A stretch of 64,000 bases of DNA from assembly GCF_025149915.1 (NCBI RefSeq), contig NZ_CP102278.1:2649501-2713500 (forward strand), read 5' to 3'. The notes under the pieces were generated by a model that ran no database searches, was not told the DNA's origin, and saw only the letters and a list, made by a program, of their open reading frames with translations. The DNA comes from Coprococcus eutactus. Its GTDB lineage: Bacteria; Bacillota; Clostridia; Lachnospirales; Lachnospiraceae. Below, piece after piece: positions 7,574-14,964 of the stretch. Each line of letters starts with the position of its first letter. Position 1 is the stretch's first letter. The position numbers were made by a program, and so were the translations under genes.

Positions 7574-8491
7574 CTATGCTGTCTTTCGTTTAATAAGAAT
7601 ACGAAAATATGGTGCTTTACCATTTATTTTCAAATCTTTGTCATCATCACCTTTCCTAAATTTGATAATCTCAAACTGCTCAGGATCATATTTATTTAAG
7701 AAAGTAATCGGCACCCCCATTGCACCCATATAATCCATCGGAATATCTTGCGTTTTATTCACATTTATTCCCCGATAATTATCATAAAAAGGATATGATT
7801 CCTCATTTCCCTCATATTGCTTAACCAATTCAATGGGCTGATGTCTCTTCTCATTATCCAAAGAAGTTAACCACATACAATTATTCGGTGAAATTATTCT
7901 GTTTCCATTTTCATCAACCTTTGTTTCTGTTCCATATAATTCATAGCTTTCTGGAACAATAAACCCTGATATACCTCTTCCAAAGCAAACTCCTAACCAT
8001 GCCTTATTGGATTGAATTAATGGAAAAACCTCTTTATAAGTAATCGCATTTATATTGCTTATAACCAAAAAATCTTTATCATATTTATCTAATTGACTGA
8101 TATACTCACGGAACAAAGAAAACGGAGGATTGGTTACCACTATGTCACTCTGCTTTAATACCTGTATACACTCATTGCTCCGAAAATCTCCATTTTCTTT
8201 TAATTGTGTAATAGTTATTTCTTTTCCATCATAATTGTAGAACCTTGCATCTTCTCCAAAATATGTTGCATTCAATCCTTTTAATCCCAATTCTTCAAAA
8301 TGCTCATAAAAAAATTTCCAAAAATTTGAATACTCCGGATCGTCACAATTACAATAAACCACCTTATCTCTAAAGTGTTTTGTATAATAAACCACTTCTT
8401 TTTCAATATCTATTAGTTGCGTATAAAATTCATCTTTCTTATTAATCTTCGCCTTATCTAACAGTGAATGATCGACTTCTCTTTTTTTCAT
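7574..8491 (-). CDS. EcoRI-type adenine-specific methyltransferase
   Basis: The 305-residue protein closely follows M.EcoRI. Shared blocks are KDEFYTQ, DKVVYCNCDDPE, SDIVVTNPPFSLFREYI (catalytic NPPF), YKEVFPLI, GRGISGFIVPE, RIISPNNCMWLT and the tail YFRILIK. M.EcoRI transfers a methyl group to the inner adenine of GAATTC and protects the host from the cognate nuclease. It starts 9 bp after the endonuclease stop, last in a four-gene operon. It is slightly shorter than the 326 residues of M.EcoRI because of a reduced insert before the GDFRS block. The active-site motif is intact. Confidence 0.93.
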   Translation of the reverse strand: MKKREVDHSLLDKAKINKKDEFYTQLIDIEKEVVYYTKHFRDKVVYCNCDDPEYSNFWKFFYEHFEELGLKGLNATYFGEDARFYNYDGKEITITQLKENGDFRSNECIQVLKQSDIVVTNPPFSLFREYISQLDKYDKDFLVISNINAITYKEVFPLIQSNKAWLGVCFGRGISGFIVPESYELYGTETKVDENGNRIISPNNCMWLTSLDNEKRHQPIELVKQYEGNEESYPFYDNYRGINVNKTQDIPMDYMGAMGVPITFLNKYDPEQFEIIKFRKGDDDKDLKINGKAPYFRILIKRKTA

Positions 8492-8500
8492 TATATTTTC

Positions 8501-9331
8501 CTACTTCTTTATAAGCTGGTTAAACAAGTCTTTACCAAGCATTTTTAGTGATGTTCTTGCAACATCCATCATAACTTCTATCATATCCTTTGCATCCCAA
8601 TGACCGCCTTCGCCTTTGGTATATATTGAAGCTGCTTGAAGCATTATTGTTGCTCCATTACATTTAACAAATCTGTTTTCACACAAATTTGTGTTGATTG
8701 GCATACCATAGTTTGCTGCAGTTAATCTATCTAAACGATTTAACATTCCATCATTGTATACTAATGTTACTTTTCTTCCATCTGGTCTTGTAACAATAAC
8801 ATTTTGAGTCAAAAAATTTGACCCTTCAAGAAATAGAATATATGGAAAGTAATTTTCAGACAGCATAAAATTTGCAATTTCGTTTACATTTTTATAAGCT
8901 CTTTCTATAGCATTGCCCGCTGCCATGAGATCTTGATTATTATTTTTTCCAACAAGCTTCCCCGCCTTAATATTCTCAATATCTTTCCCTTGATGCTTAG
9001 CTTCAGATACAACTACAACACGCCAATTTCCATCATCATCTTGGACTTCAATAATTCCACCATCTGGTTTTATACTCGCACTTTCCACAAAAAGTGTTTG
9101 ACCTAAATACTTATCTACTCTTTTTAATGCTTCATTAATCTCTTTTTTTGATAAATCCTTTCTATATCTAAAAGTCAGCATCGGGAACTCATACTCTAGC
9201 TGTTTTTTTACAAATAAAGACGTATTTCCAACCTCTGCATCATGTATTTGAGCATCTTTATGAAATATTGTAACAGGTCCCTGACCTTCTTTTTGCTGCA
9301 TTGTTAATCTGTTAGATTGTCCCTTTTTCAT
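8501..9331 (-). CDS. EcoRI-family type II restriction endonuclease, predicted GAATTC
   Basis: The 276-residue protein aligns along its length with R.EcoRI (277 residues). The catalytic set is present as D90 in SIKPDGG and E110/K112 in SEAKHQGKD, matching EcoRI D91, E111 and K113. Base-contact residues are kept: N140 and R144 in MAAGNAIER, and R199 and R202 in NRLDRLTAANYGMP, equivalent to EcoRI N141, R145, R200 and R203. Cleavage of GAATTC is therefore the expected activity. The start at 9331 has AAGGAG nine bases upstream and overlaps the end of the RsrI-type methyltransferase gene by 20 bp. No truncation is visible. Confidence 0.95.
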   Translation of the reverse strand: MKKGQSNRLTMQQKEGQGPVTIFHKDAQIHDAEVGNTSLFVKKQLEYEFPMLTFRYRKDLSKKEINEALKRVDKYLGQTLFVESASIKPDGGIIEVQDDDGNWRVVVVSEAKHQGKDIENIKAGKLVGKNNNQDLMAAGNAIERAYKNVNEIANFMLSENYFPYILFLEGSNFLTQNVIVTRPDGRKVTLVYNDGMLNRLDRLTAANYGMPINTNLCENRFVKCNGATIMLQAASIYTKGEGGHWDAKDMIEVMMDVARTSLKMLGKDLFNQLIKK

Positions 9332-10277
9332 TTGCAGTATCTCCTTTTGTATTATATTCAAAAAAATCTTGTATATTTTCAACTTTTCTATATTGTGTAT
9401 TCTGTCCCAGTTCTTCCATTAACGAAATATGCTTTGCAAAATATTCAAGAGATTTATTATCACTGTCACACATCAAACAGTTTCTTCCTTCATTTATGCA
9501 AACTCTTCCCACAGTTCCACTACCTGCAAAGAAATCTAACACGGTAGCTCCCGGATATGATAGTGCTTTTATAAATCGTTCTATAATAGCTACCGGCTTT
9601 TGAGTTGGATGACCTACACGTTCTTTGCTATTTCCATTTAATCTTCCAATTTCCCACACATTGGTTGGGTTCTTTCCTTTTCTTGTTGTCTCAGGATTTA
9701 ATCTTTTATCTCTTAATGCAACTTTTAAATCTTCTTCTGAATATGGTACTCTGACTGAATCCAAGTCAAAGTAATAATCATTTGATTTTACCAGCCATAT
9801 AGCTTCTTCATGCCTATTTGCAAAAAAACGATGTGCTGACATACCATTTTTATAATGCCATATGATTGTATTTACTAATTTAAATTTTGTATTTTTACGA
9901 ATATACTGAATTATATCTAACAAATCTCCTGATTTTGCATCTCTAAACTGTATACCGCCAAAAATAACCATACTTCCATTATCGGATAAAACTCTATATG
10001 CCTCATAAATCCATTTTGATGCCCATTCGATATAATTTTCGTAAATATCCCACCCTGCCAATTCCAGATTATACGGGGGATCAATGCAAATCAATTGAAT
10101 CGATTTATCAGGTAATTGTTTCAAAAAAACTCCACAATCAGATATACTATGTAAAAGCTTTATTTCTGCAGGCATCTCAAAATCAGAACTTATTTTATTT
10201 TTTAGGCTTTCCTCTTTACGCATTTTATTCAAAGACATTAAAGCGTGATTATTATGGGATTTATTATGAATCGCCAT
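9312..10277 (-). CDS. RsrI-type beta-class adenine methyltransferase, predicted GAATTC
   Basis: The 321-residue protein strongly resembles M.RsrI. It shares DPPYN at residues 66-70, SGSMVIFGG-like VIFGGIQ, NGMSAHRFFANRHEE, DKRLNPE, GRNPTNVW-like KNPTNVWEIGRLNGNS, VGHPTQKPVA and LDFFAGSGT near residue 245. M.RsrI methylates GAATTC but is unrelated to M.EcoRI. GGGAGGGG precedes the ATG. The 3' end overlaps the endonuclease gene, so this methyltransferase is made just ahead of the nuclease. With the EcoRI-type enzyme downstream, the same site may be modified by two unrelated proteins. Confidence 0.93.
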   Translation of the reverse strand: MAIHNKSHNNHALMSLNKMRKEESLKNKISSDFEMPAEIKLLHSISDCGVFLKQLPDKSIQLICIDPPYNLELAGWDIYENYIEWASKWIYEAYRVLSDNGSMVIFGGIQFRDAKSGDLLDIIQYIRKNTKFKLVNTIIWHYKNGMSAHRFFANRHEEAIWLVKSNDYYFDLDSVRVPYSEEDLKVALRDKRLNPETTRKGKNPTNVWEIGRLNGNSKERVGHPTQKPVAIIERFIKALSYPGATVLDFFAGSGTVGRVCINEGRNCLMCDSDNKSLEYFAKHISLMEELGQNTQYRKVENIQDFFEYNTKGDTANEKGTI

Positions 10278-10308
10278 GAGAATCCCCTCCCTATCCTAGT
10301 AACACGTT

Positions 10309-10494
10309 TTATATATCACCCTGTTTTTTCCTCCCTCTCCGGAGTTCTTGCGGCTTCTGAGTATTACTTGGAATTAGCCAAAGAATACCTTTTTGAATTG
10401 CACCTTCGACTCTCCCTTCACCGCACAGTATTCTAACTCTGCGACTTGAAATATTCCATTTTTGAGCTATTTCATTTGATGTTAAATACTCCAT
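10309..10494 (-). CDS. Small HTH protein at head of R-M operon
   Basis: The 61-residue protein MEYLTSNEIAQKWNISSRRV has a helix-turn-helix followed by a wing (VEGAIQKGILWLIPSN) and a basic tail. This is a common small DNA-binding family in Firmicutes accessory regions. GGAGG sets the start at 10494; the longer frame from 10563 has no site. It is 31 bp upstream of the RsrI-type methyltransferase in the same direction and probably regulates the R-M operon, playing the part of a controller protein. That role is inferred from position. Confidence 0.75.
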   Translation of the reverse strand: MEYLTSNEIAQKWNISSRRVRILCGEGRVEGAIQKGILWLIPSNTQKPQELRRGRKKQGDI

Positions 10495-10618
10495 ATTTTT
10501 TCCTCCAAGCACTGTAATATTATATTCCAAATTCGGAATAAATTCAACCAAAGATAACTTCAATCAAATTTCTGGTTATGAACTTAAATATTAACTAGCA
10601 ATCAAGAAGTCACATCTA

Positions 10619-11296
10619 TCAAATTTTTTTCTTTTTTATTTTATTCTCTTTATCTGTAATAAAATAATTTATCCACAGGTAATCAAGCAAAATACCTGTA
10701 ATAAAAATCTTTATACCACCATTCTCATTGATTAAAAGCAATATAAAACTGACAGATGTTCCCAAAACTGTATACAGTTGAAGTCTTTGTTTTATGTATG
10801 ATATTTCTATTTTTTTTGGATTTATATATAAATGAAATGCAAAATAGAAAAAACTAAAAGCAAAAAATATTATGCAAAACAATATCTCTATATTAGGAAA
10901 ATATACTTCTCGTTCCAATATAATTTCAATAACACAGACAATAAAAAAAATGATATATTCTACATTAATAGAAATAATTATTCCATATATGTACGATAAA
11001 TGCGTCATATTTTGTAATAACTGTCTTGGGTTATCATATTTACCTCTCGATATGAAATGAACAAATTTGGTACCTGAATCCAAATACATAAAAAACCACA
11101 ATAGCCCAAATATTACCATAGAAAGCAATCCCACTTTCACTGCAATCGTCTCATTAAATTTCATCATTATCGCTCCGATTATAAAGGGTGTCATGAGAGC
11201 AATCGCAGCACGCTTAAATCCCCATTTTGTTTCTGTCATCCAATAGTCCATCATCTTTCTGTAATTTCTTACAATCGCACAAATTAATTTTTCCAT
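10619..11296 (-). CDS. Multi-span membrane protein, function unknown
   Basis: I do not recognise this 225-residue protein. It contains about six hydrophobic segments, for example AAIALMTPFIIGAIMM, VGLLSMVIFGLLWFFMYL, IIFFIVCVIEIIL, ILFCIIFFAFSFFYF and VLGTSVSFILLLI. It ends in a lysine-rich cytoplasmic tail (KENKIKKKKI). The ATG at 11296 follows GAGGAG; the frame opens two codons earlier with a GTG inside that site. It is very AT-rich like the R-M genes beside it, suggesting shared acquisition. An immunity or transport role is possible but unsupported. Confidence 0.6.
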   Translation of the reverse strand: MEKLICAIVRNYRKMMDYWMTETKWGFKRAAIALMTPFIIGAIMMKFNETIAVKVGLLSMVIFGLLWFFMYLDSGTKFVHFISRGKYDNPRQLLQNMTHLSYIYGIIISINVEYIIFFIVCVIEIILEREVYFPNIEILFCIIFFAFSFFYFAFHLYINPKKIEISYIKQRLQLYTVLGTSVSFILLLINENGGIKIFITGILLDYLWINYFITDKENKIKKKKI

Positions 11297-11376
11297 TTTC
11301 ACTCCTCGTATATTTGTACATATTCACAAAAGCCAAATAGATCAGCGGTAATTACTTTATTGTAAAATATTTAAAA

Positions 11377-11399
11377 AAGCTGAGCACAAGTCTCAGCTT
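11377..11399 (-). terminator. Leftward terminator with no intact gene feeding it
   Basis: On the minus strand AAGCTGAG, a 7-base loop and CTCAGCTT are followed directly by TTTTT. The nearest intact leftward gene ends at 11930, more than 500 bp away, so the terminator may belong to a lost gene. Confidence 0.6.
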
Positions 11400-11929
11400 G
11401 GTCCCCAATGTCAAAAAACACTGGGCAACTCTGTTGCATTTAGTATATCCAACCCTCAATAAACATGCAATAGTTTTTATTTTTTTCGCATTTTCATCGT
11501 TACAAGTTCTACTACATTGCCTGTAAGTAGTCCCTTACTACTAAGGAATCCGCCCAACACCTTTGCCTTTATCCCACTTCCAGCCATGAGCCTTAGTAGT
11601 CTAAACCGTAGTAATTCCAAGACTTTCCGCCATATTATGCCGTACTCTGCCCCAGTCTGCAAGGGTATGCATTATCATAAAACTGGAGTGCCGTGGCAGA
11701 TAAATAAAACCCTAATCATAAATTTCTCCTGTTCTGAAATGCCCTGTATTGCCCTATTTTGCAAGGGTTTATCGACTTTTCCGAGCATCGTATTTTTATT
11801 CTCTAAAACTACACTTTTTGCAAAATAATGCAAAACGGAACAAATCAATGCCTTGTGTAGTAGTCAAATCGTAGTCAGTTAAGGGGGTCAGACTACGGAT
11901 GGAGGTGTGCATTATTTATAATTTTAATG
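11400..11929. other. Gene-poor debris with att-like direct repeats
   Basis: No credible gene is seen. The stretch holds a 54-base sequence at 11624-11677 that matches 14874-14927 at 46 of 54 positions. It also holds a shorter related copy at 11740-11769 with the TGCCCTGTATTGCCCTATTT pattern. It looks like the scar of one or more insertions. Confidence 0.5.
11624..11677 (+). repeat. 54-bp imperfect direct repeat, copy A
   Basis: The sequence opens TTTCCGCCATATTATGCC and closes GGTATGCATTATCA. It matches copy B at 14874-14927 with eight substitutions and no gaps. The two copies flank the DUF4259, integrase-remnant, GH114 and IS256-remnant segment. They may be old recombination ends or parts of two related insertion sequences. 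Confidence 0.7.
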
Positions 11930-12751
11930 TTAATCCTCGTTGTCTAATTTCAACTGATTTTCGTAACCATATAATATCTCCCTTATATCTACTCTACTCC
12001 AACAAAAATGGCCTCCCTTACTACTATTATTTAAAGGATAATGAATTCCGTCACACTTCCCAAGCAAAGTTAAATCCTTTGGACGATTTCTCCTCGAGCT
12101 CTCATAAATATGCATTTGGTATCTATTACCTGTTTTTCCTATATGAAAGCATACTCTTTTCGATGTACGAAGAGCATCTATACTTTCGGGTTTATCTTTA
12201 GTTAAGAAAAAGTATACATCTGCTACTTCATCAGCCACTCCATTTACATTCCAATCCCTCAAATATATTTTGTTCACATAAAACAAAGCATACCAACCAA
12301 GATATTTTTCATAACTCTCTATTTTCTCTTTAATTTGAAAAAAATATACATCTCCCTCTTCCCATCCCAAGACATATGGTTTATGAACAGGAATTTTTTT
12401 ATATTCCGGCATCGTCTCTTCTAACTGCACTTTCAACTTGTCCAATACCTTACTTCTCTCATACCTAATTCTTTCTGTTTGCCAACGTTGCGATACTCTA
12501 TCTTCTTCTATCAACTGAAGTGCTATTGTTTTAATTTTCTCTGTCAATCTTCCCTTTTTCCACAACGTATCTGCCAGACCAAAATAAAAATCATATTTGC
12601 AGTCGATATCCTCCATGTCCTCCTGATATTCTGATGATATTTCCTTCAGAGCAACTTCATCACTTTTCCCCGACTTAAGTTTTGCAATATAATCTTCTTT
12701 CACATCTGCACTTATGTCATTTTGATAAATGCCTACTCCCCATGTTCCCAT
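11930..12751 (-). CDS. DUF4259-domain protein
   Basis: The 273-residue protein starts MGTWGVGIYQNDISADVKED, the signature of DUF4259, a family of unknown function that often also appears in toxin or defence neighbourhoods. The N-terminal domain covers about residues 1-100; the rest (DVYFFQIKEKIESYEKYLGWYALFYVNKIYLRDW and following) is not assigned. GGAGAG precedes the ATG at 12751, which is preferred to a start 12 codons upstream. It lies next to an integrase remnant. The gene itself looks complete. Confidence 0.75.
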   Translation of the reverse strand: MGTWGVGIYQNDISADVKEDYIAKLKSGKSDEVALKEISSEYQEDMEDIDCKYDFYFGLADTLWKKGRLTEKIKTIALQLIEEDRVSQRWQTERIRYERSKVLDKLKVQLEETMPEYKKIPVHKPYVLGWEEGDVYFFQIKEKIESYEKYLGWYALFYVNKIYLRDWNVNGVADEVADVYFFLTKDKPESIDALRTSKRVCFHIGKTGNRYQMHIYESSRRNRPKDLTLLGKCDGIHYPLNNSSKGGHFCWSRVDIREILYGYENQLKLDNED

Positions 12752-12828
12752 CAAATCTCTCCTTAACAAAATATTTTTTGTTTTCAATTTACATTATATC
12801 GGCCAAGGCATATTTTTACCAGTCAAAA

Positions 12829-12857
12829 AGGCACCCAAGCTATATGCCTGAGTGCCA
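12829..12857 (-). terminator. Terminator of the integrase remnant
   Basis: On the minus strand GGCACTCAGGC, a short loop and GCTTGGGTGCC form a stem followed by TTTTT. It lies 25 bp past the stop of the truncated integrase at 12882. Confidence 0.65.
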
Positions 12858-12881
12858 CCAGTTTCCACCAATATTCTATTA

Positions 12882-13130
12882 TCAAATCACCTTGAACATA
12901 TTCTGTTTCAAAGGCTTATCATCCTTGTCCGAAATCCCCATCTCTTTTCTTGCATTTTCCAACCCCTGCATCTTCTGAAGTTCTTTCTCCGCATCCTCAA
13001 GTCCAACATGGGTGTAAACATTAAGTGTCACGGCAATATCCGAATGCCCCATGAGGTACTGCAATGTCTTAGGATTCATGCCAGATTTCGCCATGTGACG
13101 GACGGCTCGCAATGCTATCAACTTTTTCAT
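12882..13130 (-). pseudogene. Tyrosine recombinase (integrase), 3' fragment
   Basis: The 82-codon frame contains RHMAKSGMNPKTLQYLMGHS, then DIAVTLNVYTHVGLEDAEKEL. This is the end of a Tn916/Tn1549-type integrase, with the conserved GHS histidine and the nucleophilic tyrosine in VYTHV. The N-terminal DNA-binding domain and the upstream catalytic arginine and lysine are missing, since a full enzyme has about 390 residues. The sequence diverges just before AKSGMNP. It marks one end of a decayed integrative element and is not expected to be active. Confidence 0.85.
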
Positions 13131-13431
13131 TCAAATAAGCACCTCCAAAGCTTTATGTTTCTTTTTCAAACTTGCTGGCGGCGAACAGCATTTTATGCTG
13201 TTTGCGGACGGCAAGTCCACAGGGGATAGCCGCTTTAGCGGCGCAAGGGGGTGTAGCCACCTTGGCGGAACGAAGTGACGAAACATTCACGGTCGGGCAG
13301 TTTTCTTCTGCCGACCGGGAGTGAAGCTCCGCAGGACGCACATACTCCCGATAGTAGAGTATAGAAGTGCGCCCTTTCGTTACTAAAGGGCTTTCGACAA
13401 ACTGGCATCAGACAAAGGCGCGTTTTAAGCA
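13131..13431. other. ICE-derived noncoding remnant with hairpins
   Basis: No gene is supported. The base composition is much richer in G and C than the R-M island. It contains an interrupted palindrome, CGGTCGGGCAG at 13290-13300 paired with CTGCCGACCG at 13308-13317. A smaller CCCTTT/AAAGGG hairpin lies near 13372-13388. Such hairpins are found in transfer-origin regions of Tn1549-like elements, but identity as an oriT is only a guess. Confidence 0.35.
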
Positions 13432-13654
13432 CTATTGACTTACTACTGTTTTGCCGTCTTTATCAAGTAACGGCGTAAATCCTGACACTGTTCCCTTTCT
13501 GTGTAAAACATGGTTTGTGCCTGTTTGTTTTAAATAATCTTTCAATCCTTTCCATAAAATGTCATTGACTGTCTCTGTCAGATTCTTCTATGCTAGTATT
13601 TATAGGTCGAACTTTTTTAATTTGCTCATCTTTTTCGTATTTCTCAACACTCAT
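13432..13654 (-). pseudogene. Frameshifted small ICE-type gene
   Basis: An ATG at 13654, overlapping the GH114 stop as TAATG, opens MSVEKYEKDEQIKKVRPINT and stops after 30 codons. In the next frame the sequence continues NLTETVNDILWKGLKDYLK and ends SGFTPLLDKDGKTVVSQ at 13432. Joined, they would make a protein of about 73 residues resembling small accessory proteins of conjugative elements; the ending recalls DUF6440, with low confidence. A single frameshift near 13572-13585 appears to have broken it. Confidence 0.5.
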
Positions 13655-14508
13655 TATTTAAGTTCAAGGGAATTAGAAATATAAAAATGGAAATCTTGCT
13701 CCTTGCAGTATTCTTTTATTTTTCGAATCAGTTTTTGATTAGTTGTATATTCCAACAGATATACTTCCAGCCCATCCGCCTTGCACGTTTCCAAATATTT
13801 GCAGAAATAATCTCTCGTCTCGCTCGTTTGTTCACCAAAAGTTCCGCTATCAAAATCAATACTGCTCCATACTGATTCCTGATTTACACCTGTCATAATC
13901 TGATCAATCGCCCCATAGCGTTCCCTATATTCCGCCACATAAGTATCTCCACCGTTGATGATGACCGCTTTTCCAAACGTCATTATGTTTTTTAGAATCG
14001 CTGTAATACCTTCAAAAATACTCTCGTGCGGATTGTAATAATATACATCACAATTATCTATAAAGAATCCGTCAACACCTTTTTCATATAGTTTCTGAGA
14101 AAGCTGTCCTATAAACTTCTGCCAGTCTGGGTTTGCTACATCTACCCATTCTTCTTCCTCCCAGTGCTCATACTCACCGATTGCCAGTTCCGCATAGGTT
14201 GTATAGTACTCCCTGAAGTTTTCAATCGACCCAATATTTAGATATGTATATACGACTGTTCCATTTTGATGGAGCAATTCAATATCCCTTTTTGTAAAAT
14301 ACTGTGCATCAATTACAATCGTTTCATACGTTTTAAATCGTTCCAAAGATGAGGCGTCCGCATTTAAAAACACCCCATAATCGTTTTTCTCAAATTTCTT
14401 TGCTTGATTGGCTTTCACAAAAAAACATACACCAATAAACATTAGAACAAATAATACAGCCAAGGCTACTAGTTGTTTGGTCCTCTTCCCGCACAATGCC
14501 TCCCACAC
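13654..14508 (-). CDS. Membrane-anchored GH114/TM1410-like glycoside hydrolase
   Basis: The 284-residue protein has a hydrophobic N-terminal anchor (LVALAVLFVLMFIGVCFFV, residues 12-30). A barrel follows that resembles endo-alpha-1,4-polygalactosaminidase and TM1410 proteins: VVYTYLNIGSIENFREYY, WVDVANPDWQKFI, GVDGFFIDNCDVYYY with acidic residues at the barrel mouth, and AVIINGGDTYV. Such enzymes act outside the cell on galactosamine-containing polymers. The start is uncertain: GTG at 14508 lacks a ribosome site. The frame stays open upstream for about 27 codons without an ATG and includes a CVKC pair, so the 5' end may have been cut by rearrangement near the IS256 remnant. Confidence 0.75.
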   Translation of the reverse strand: MWEALCGKRTKQLVALAVLFVLMFIGVCFFVKANQAKKFEKNDYGVFLNADASSLERFKTYETIVIDAQYFTKRDIELLHQNGTVVYTYLNIGSIENFREYYTTYAELAIGEYEHWEEEEWVDVANPDWQKFIGQLSQKLYEKGVDGFFIDNCDVYYYNPHESIFEGITAILKNIMTFGKAVIINGGDTYVAEYRERYGAIDQIMTGVNQESVWSSIDFDSGTFGEQTSETRDYFCKYLETCKADGLEVYLLEYTTNQKLIRKIKEYCKEQDFHFYISNSLELK

Positions 14509-14602
14509 CCTTTCGGTAATTCTCGTTTTTTCCTCATGACTATCACATTTTACACATTGATAGTTATGTTTTCCCAGATTTGTTGCTCAATTTGCATTCA
14601 AA

Positions 14603-14839
14603 TTATACAATAAAACTTGTGAACAGTTCTACCGTCATTTTGGAATATCCTAATTCTTCATCCAGTTCTTCATCCAAAGCACCTTCCAAAATGACAGACA
14701 TCATGTCACACATGATGCTGTTAACATCGGTGCCATCTTTGATGCTGATATCATTATTTTTCAGATAGTCACGCATCATTTCTCTCATTGCTGCTTTTTG
14801 TGGGCCGTTTTTTCTTATTGCAATAAAAATAACCTCCAA
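14603..14839 (-). pseudogene. IS256-family transposase, N-terminal fragment
   Basis: The frame contains RKNGPQKAAMREMMRDYLKN, then SIKDGTDVNSIM, and ends its homology at EGALDEELDEELGYSK. This is the typical start of IS256/mutator-type transposases of about 400 residues. After GYSK the sequence changes to an unrelated tail and stops, so the DDE catalytic core is lost. The remnant lies between the GH114 gene and the aspartate kinase gene, at the edge of the accessory region. Confidence 0.85.
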
Positions 14840-14872
14840 ACTGAGTAATTTTATCTTACATCAGTTTGGAGG
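14833..14872 (-). repeat. Perfect 12-bp inverted repeat ahead of the IS256 remnant
   Basis: CCTCCAAACTGA at 14833-14844 is exactly mirrored by TCAGTTTGGAGG at 14861-14872 around a 16-base AT-rich loop. The left arm contains the likely ribosome site of the transposase remnant, so the hairpin could limit translation, a known way of keeping transposase low. Confidence 0.7.
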
Positions 14873-14873
14873 T

Positions 14874-14927
14874 TTTCCGCCATATTCTGCCCTGTGTTGC
14901 CCCATTCTGCAAAGGTATGCATTATCA
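14874..14927 (+). repeat. 54-bp imperfect direct repeat, copy B
   Basis: This copy shares 46 of 54 bases with 11624-11677. It follows directly after the IS256-side hairpin and ends about 40 bp before the aspartate kinase stop. It therefore marks the right boundary of the accessory DNA. Confidence 0.7.
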
Positions 14928-14964
14928 ATGCGTGCCCACCCCTACGATGCTTAGCAATCTGTTA

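Noticed and set aside
11477-11662. 61-codon leftward frame in the debris region
   Set aside because: It contains the start of a noncoding 54-bp repeat and has no ribosome site or protein match.
13131-13431. Functional oriT with relaxase site
   Set aside because: Hairpins are present but no relaxase or transfer gene is nearby, and the neighbours are broken; only a remnant can be claimed.
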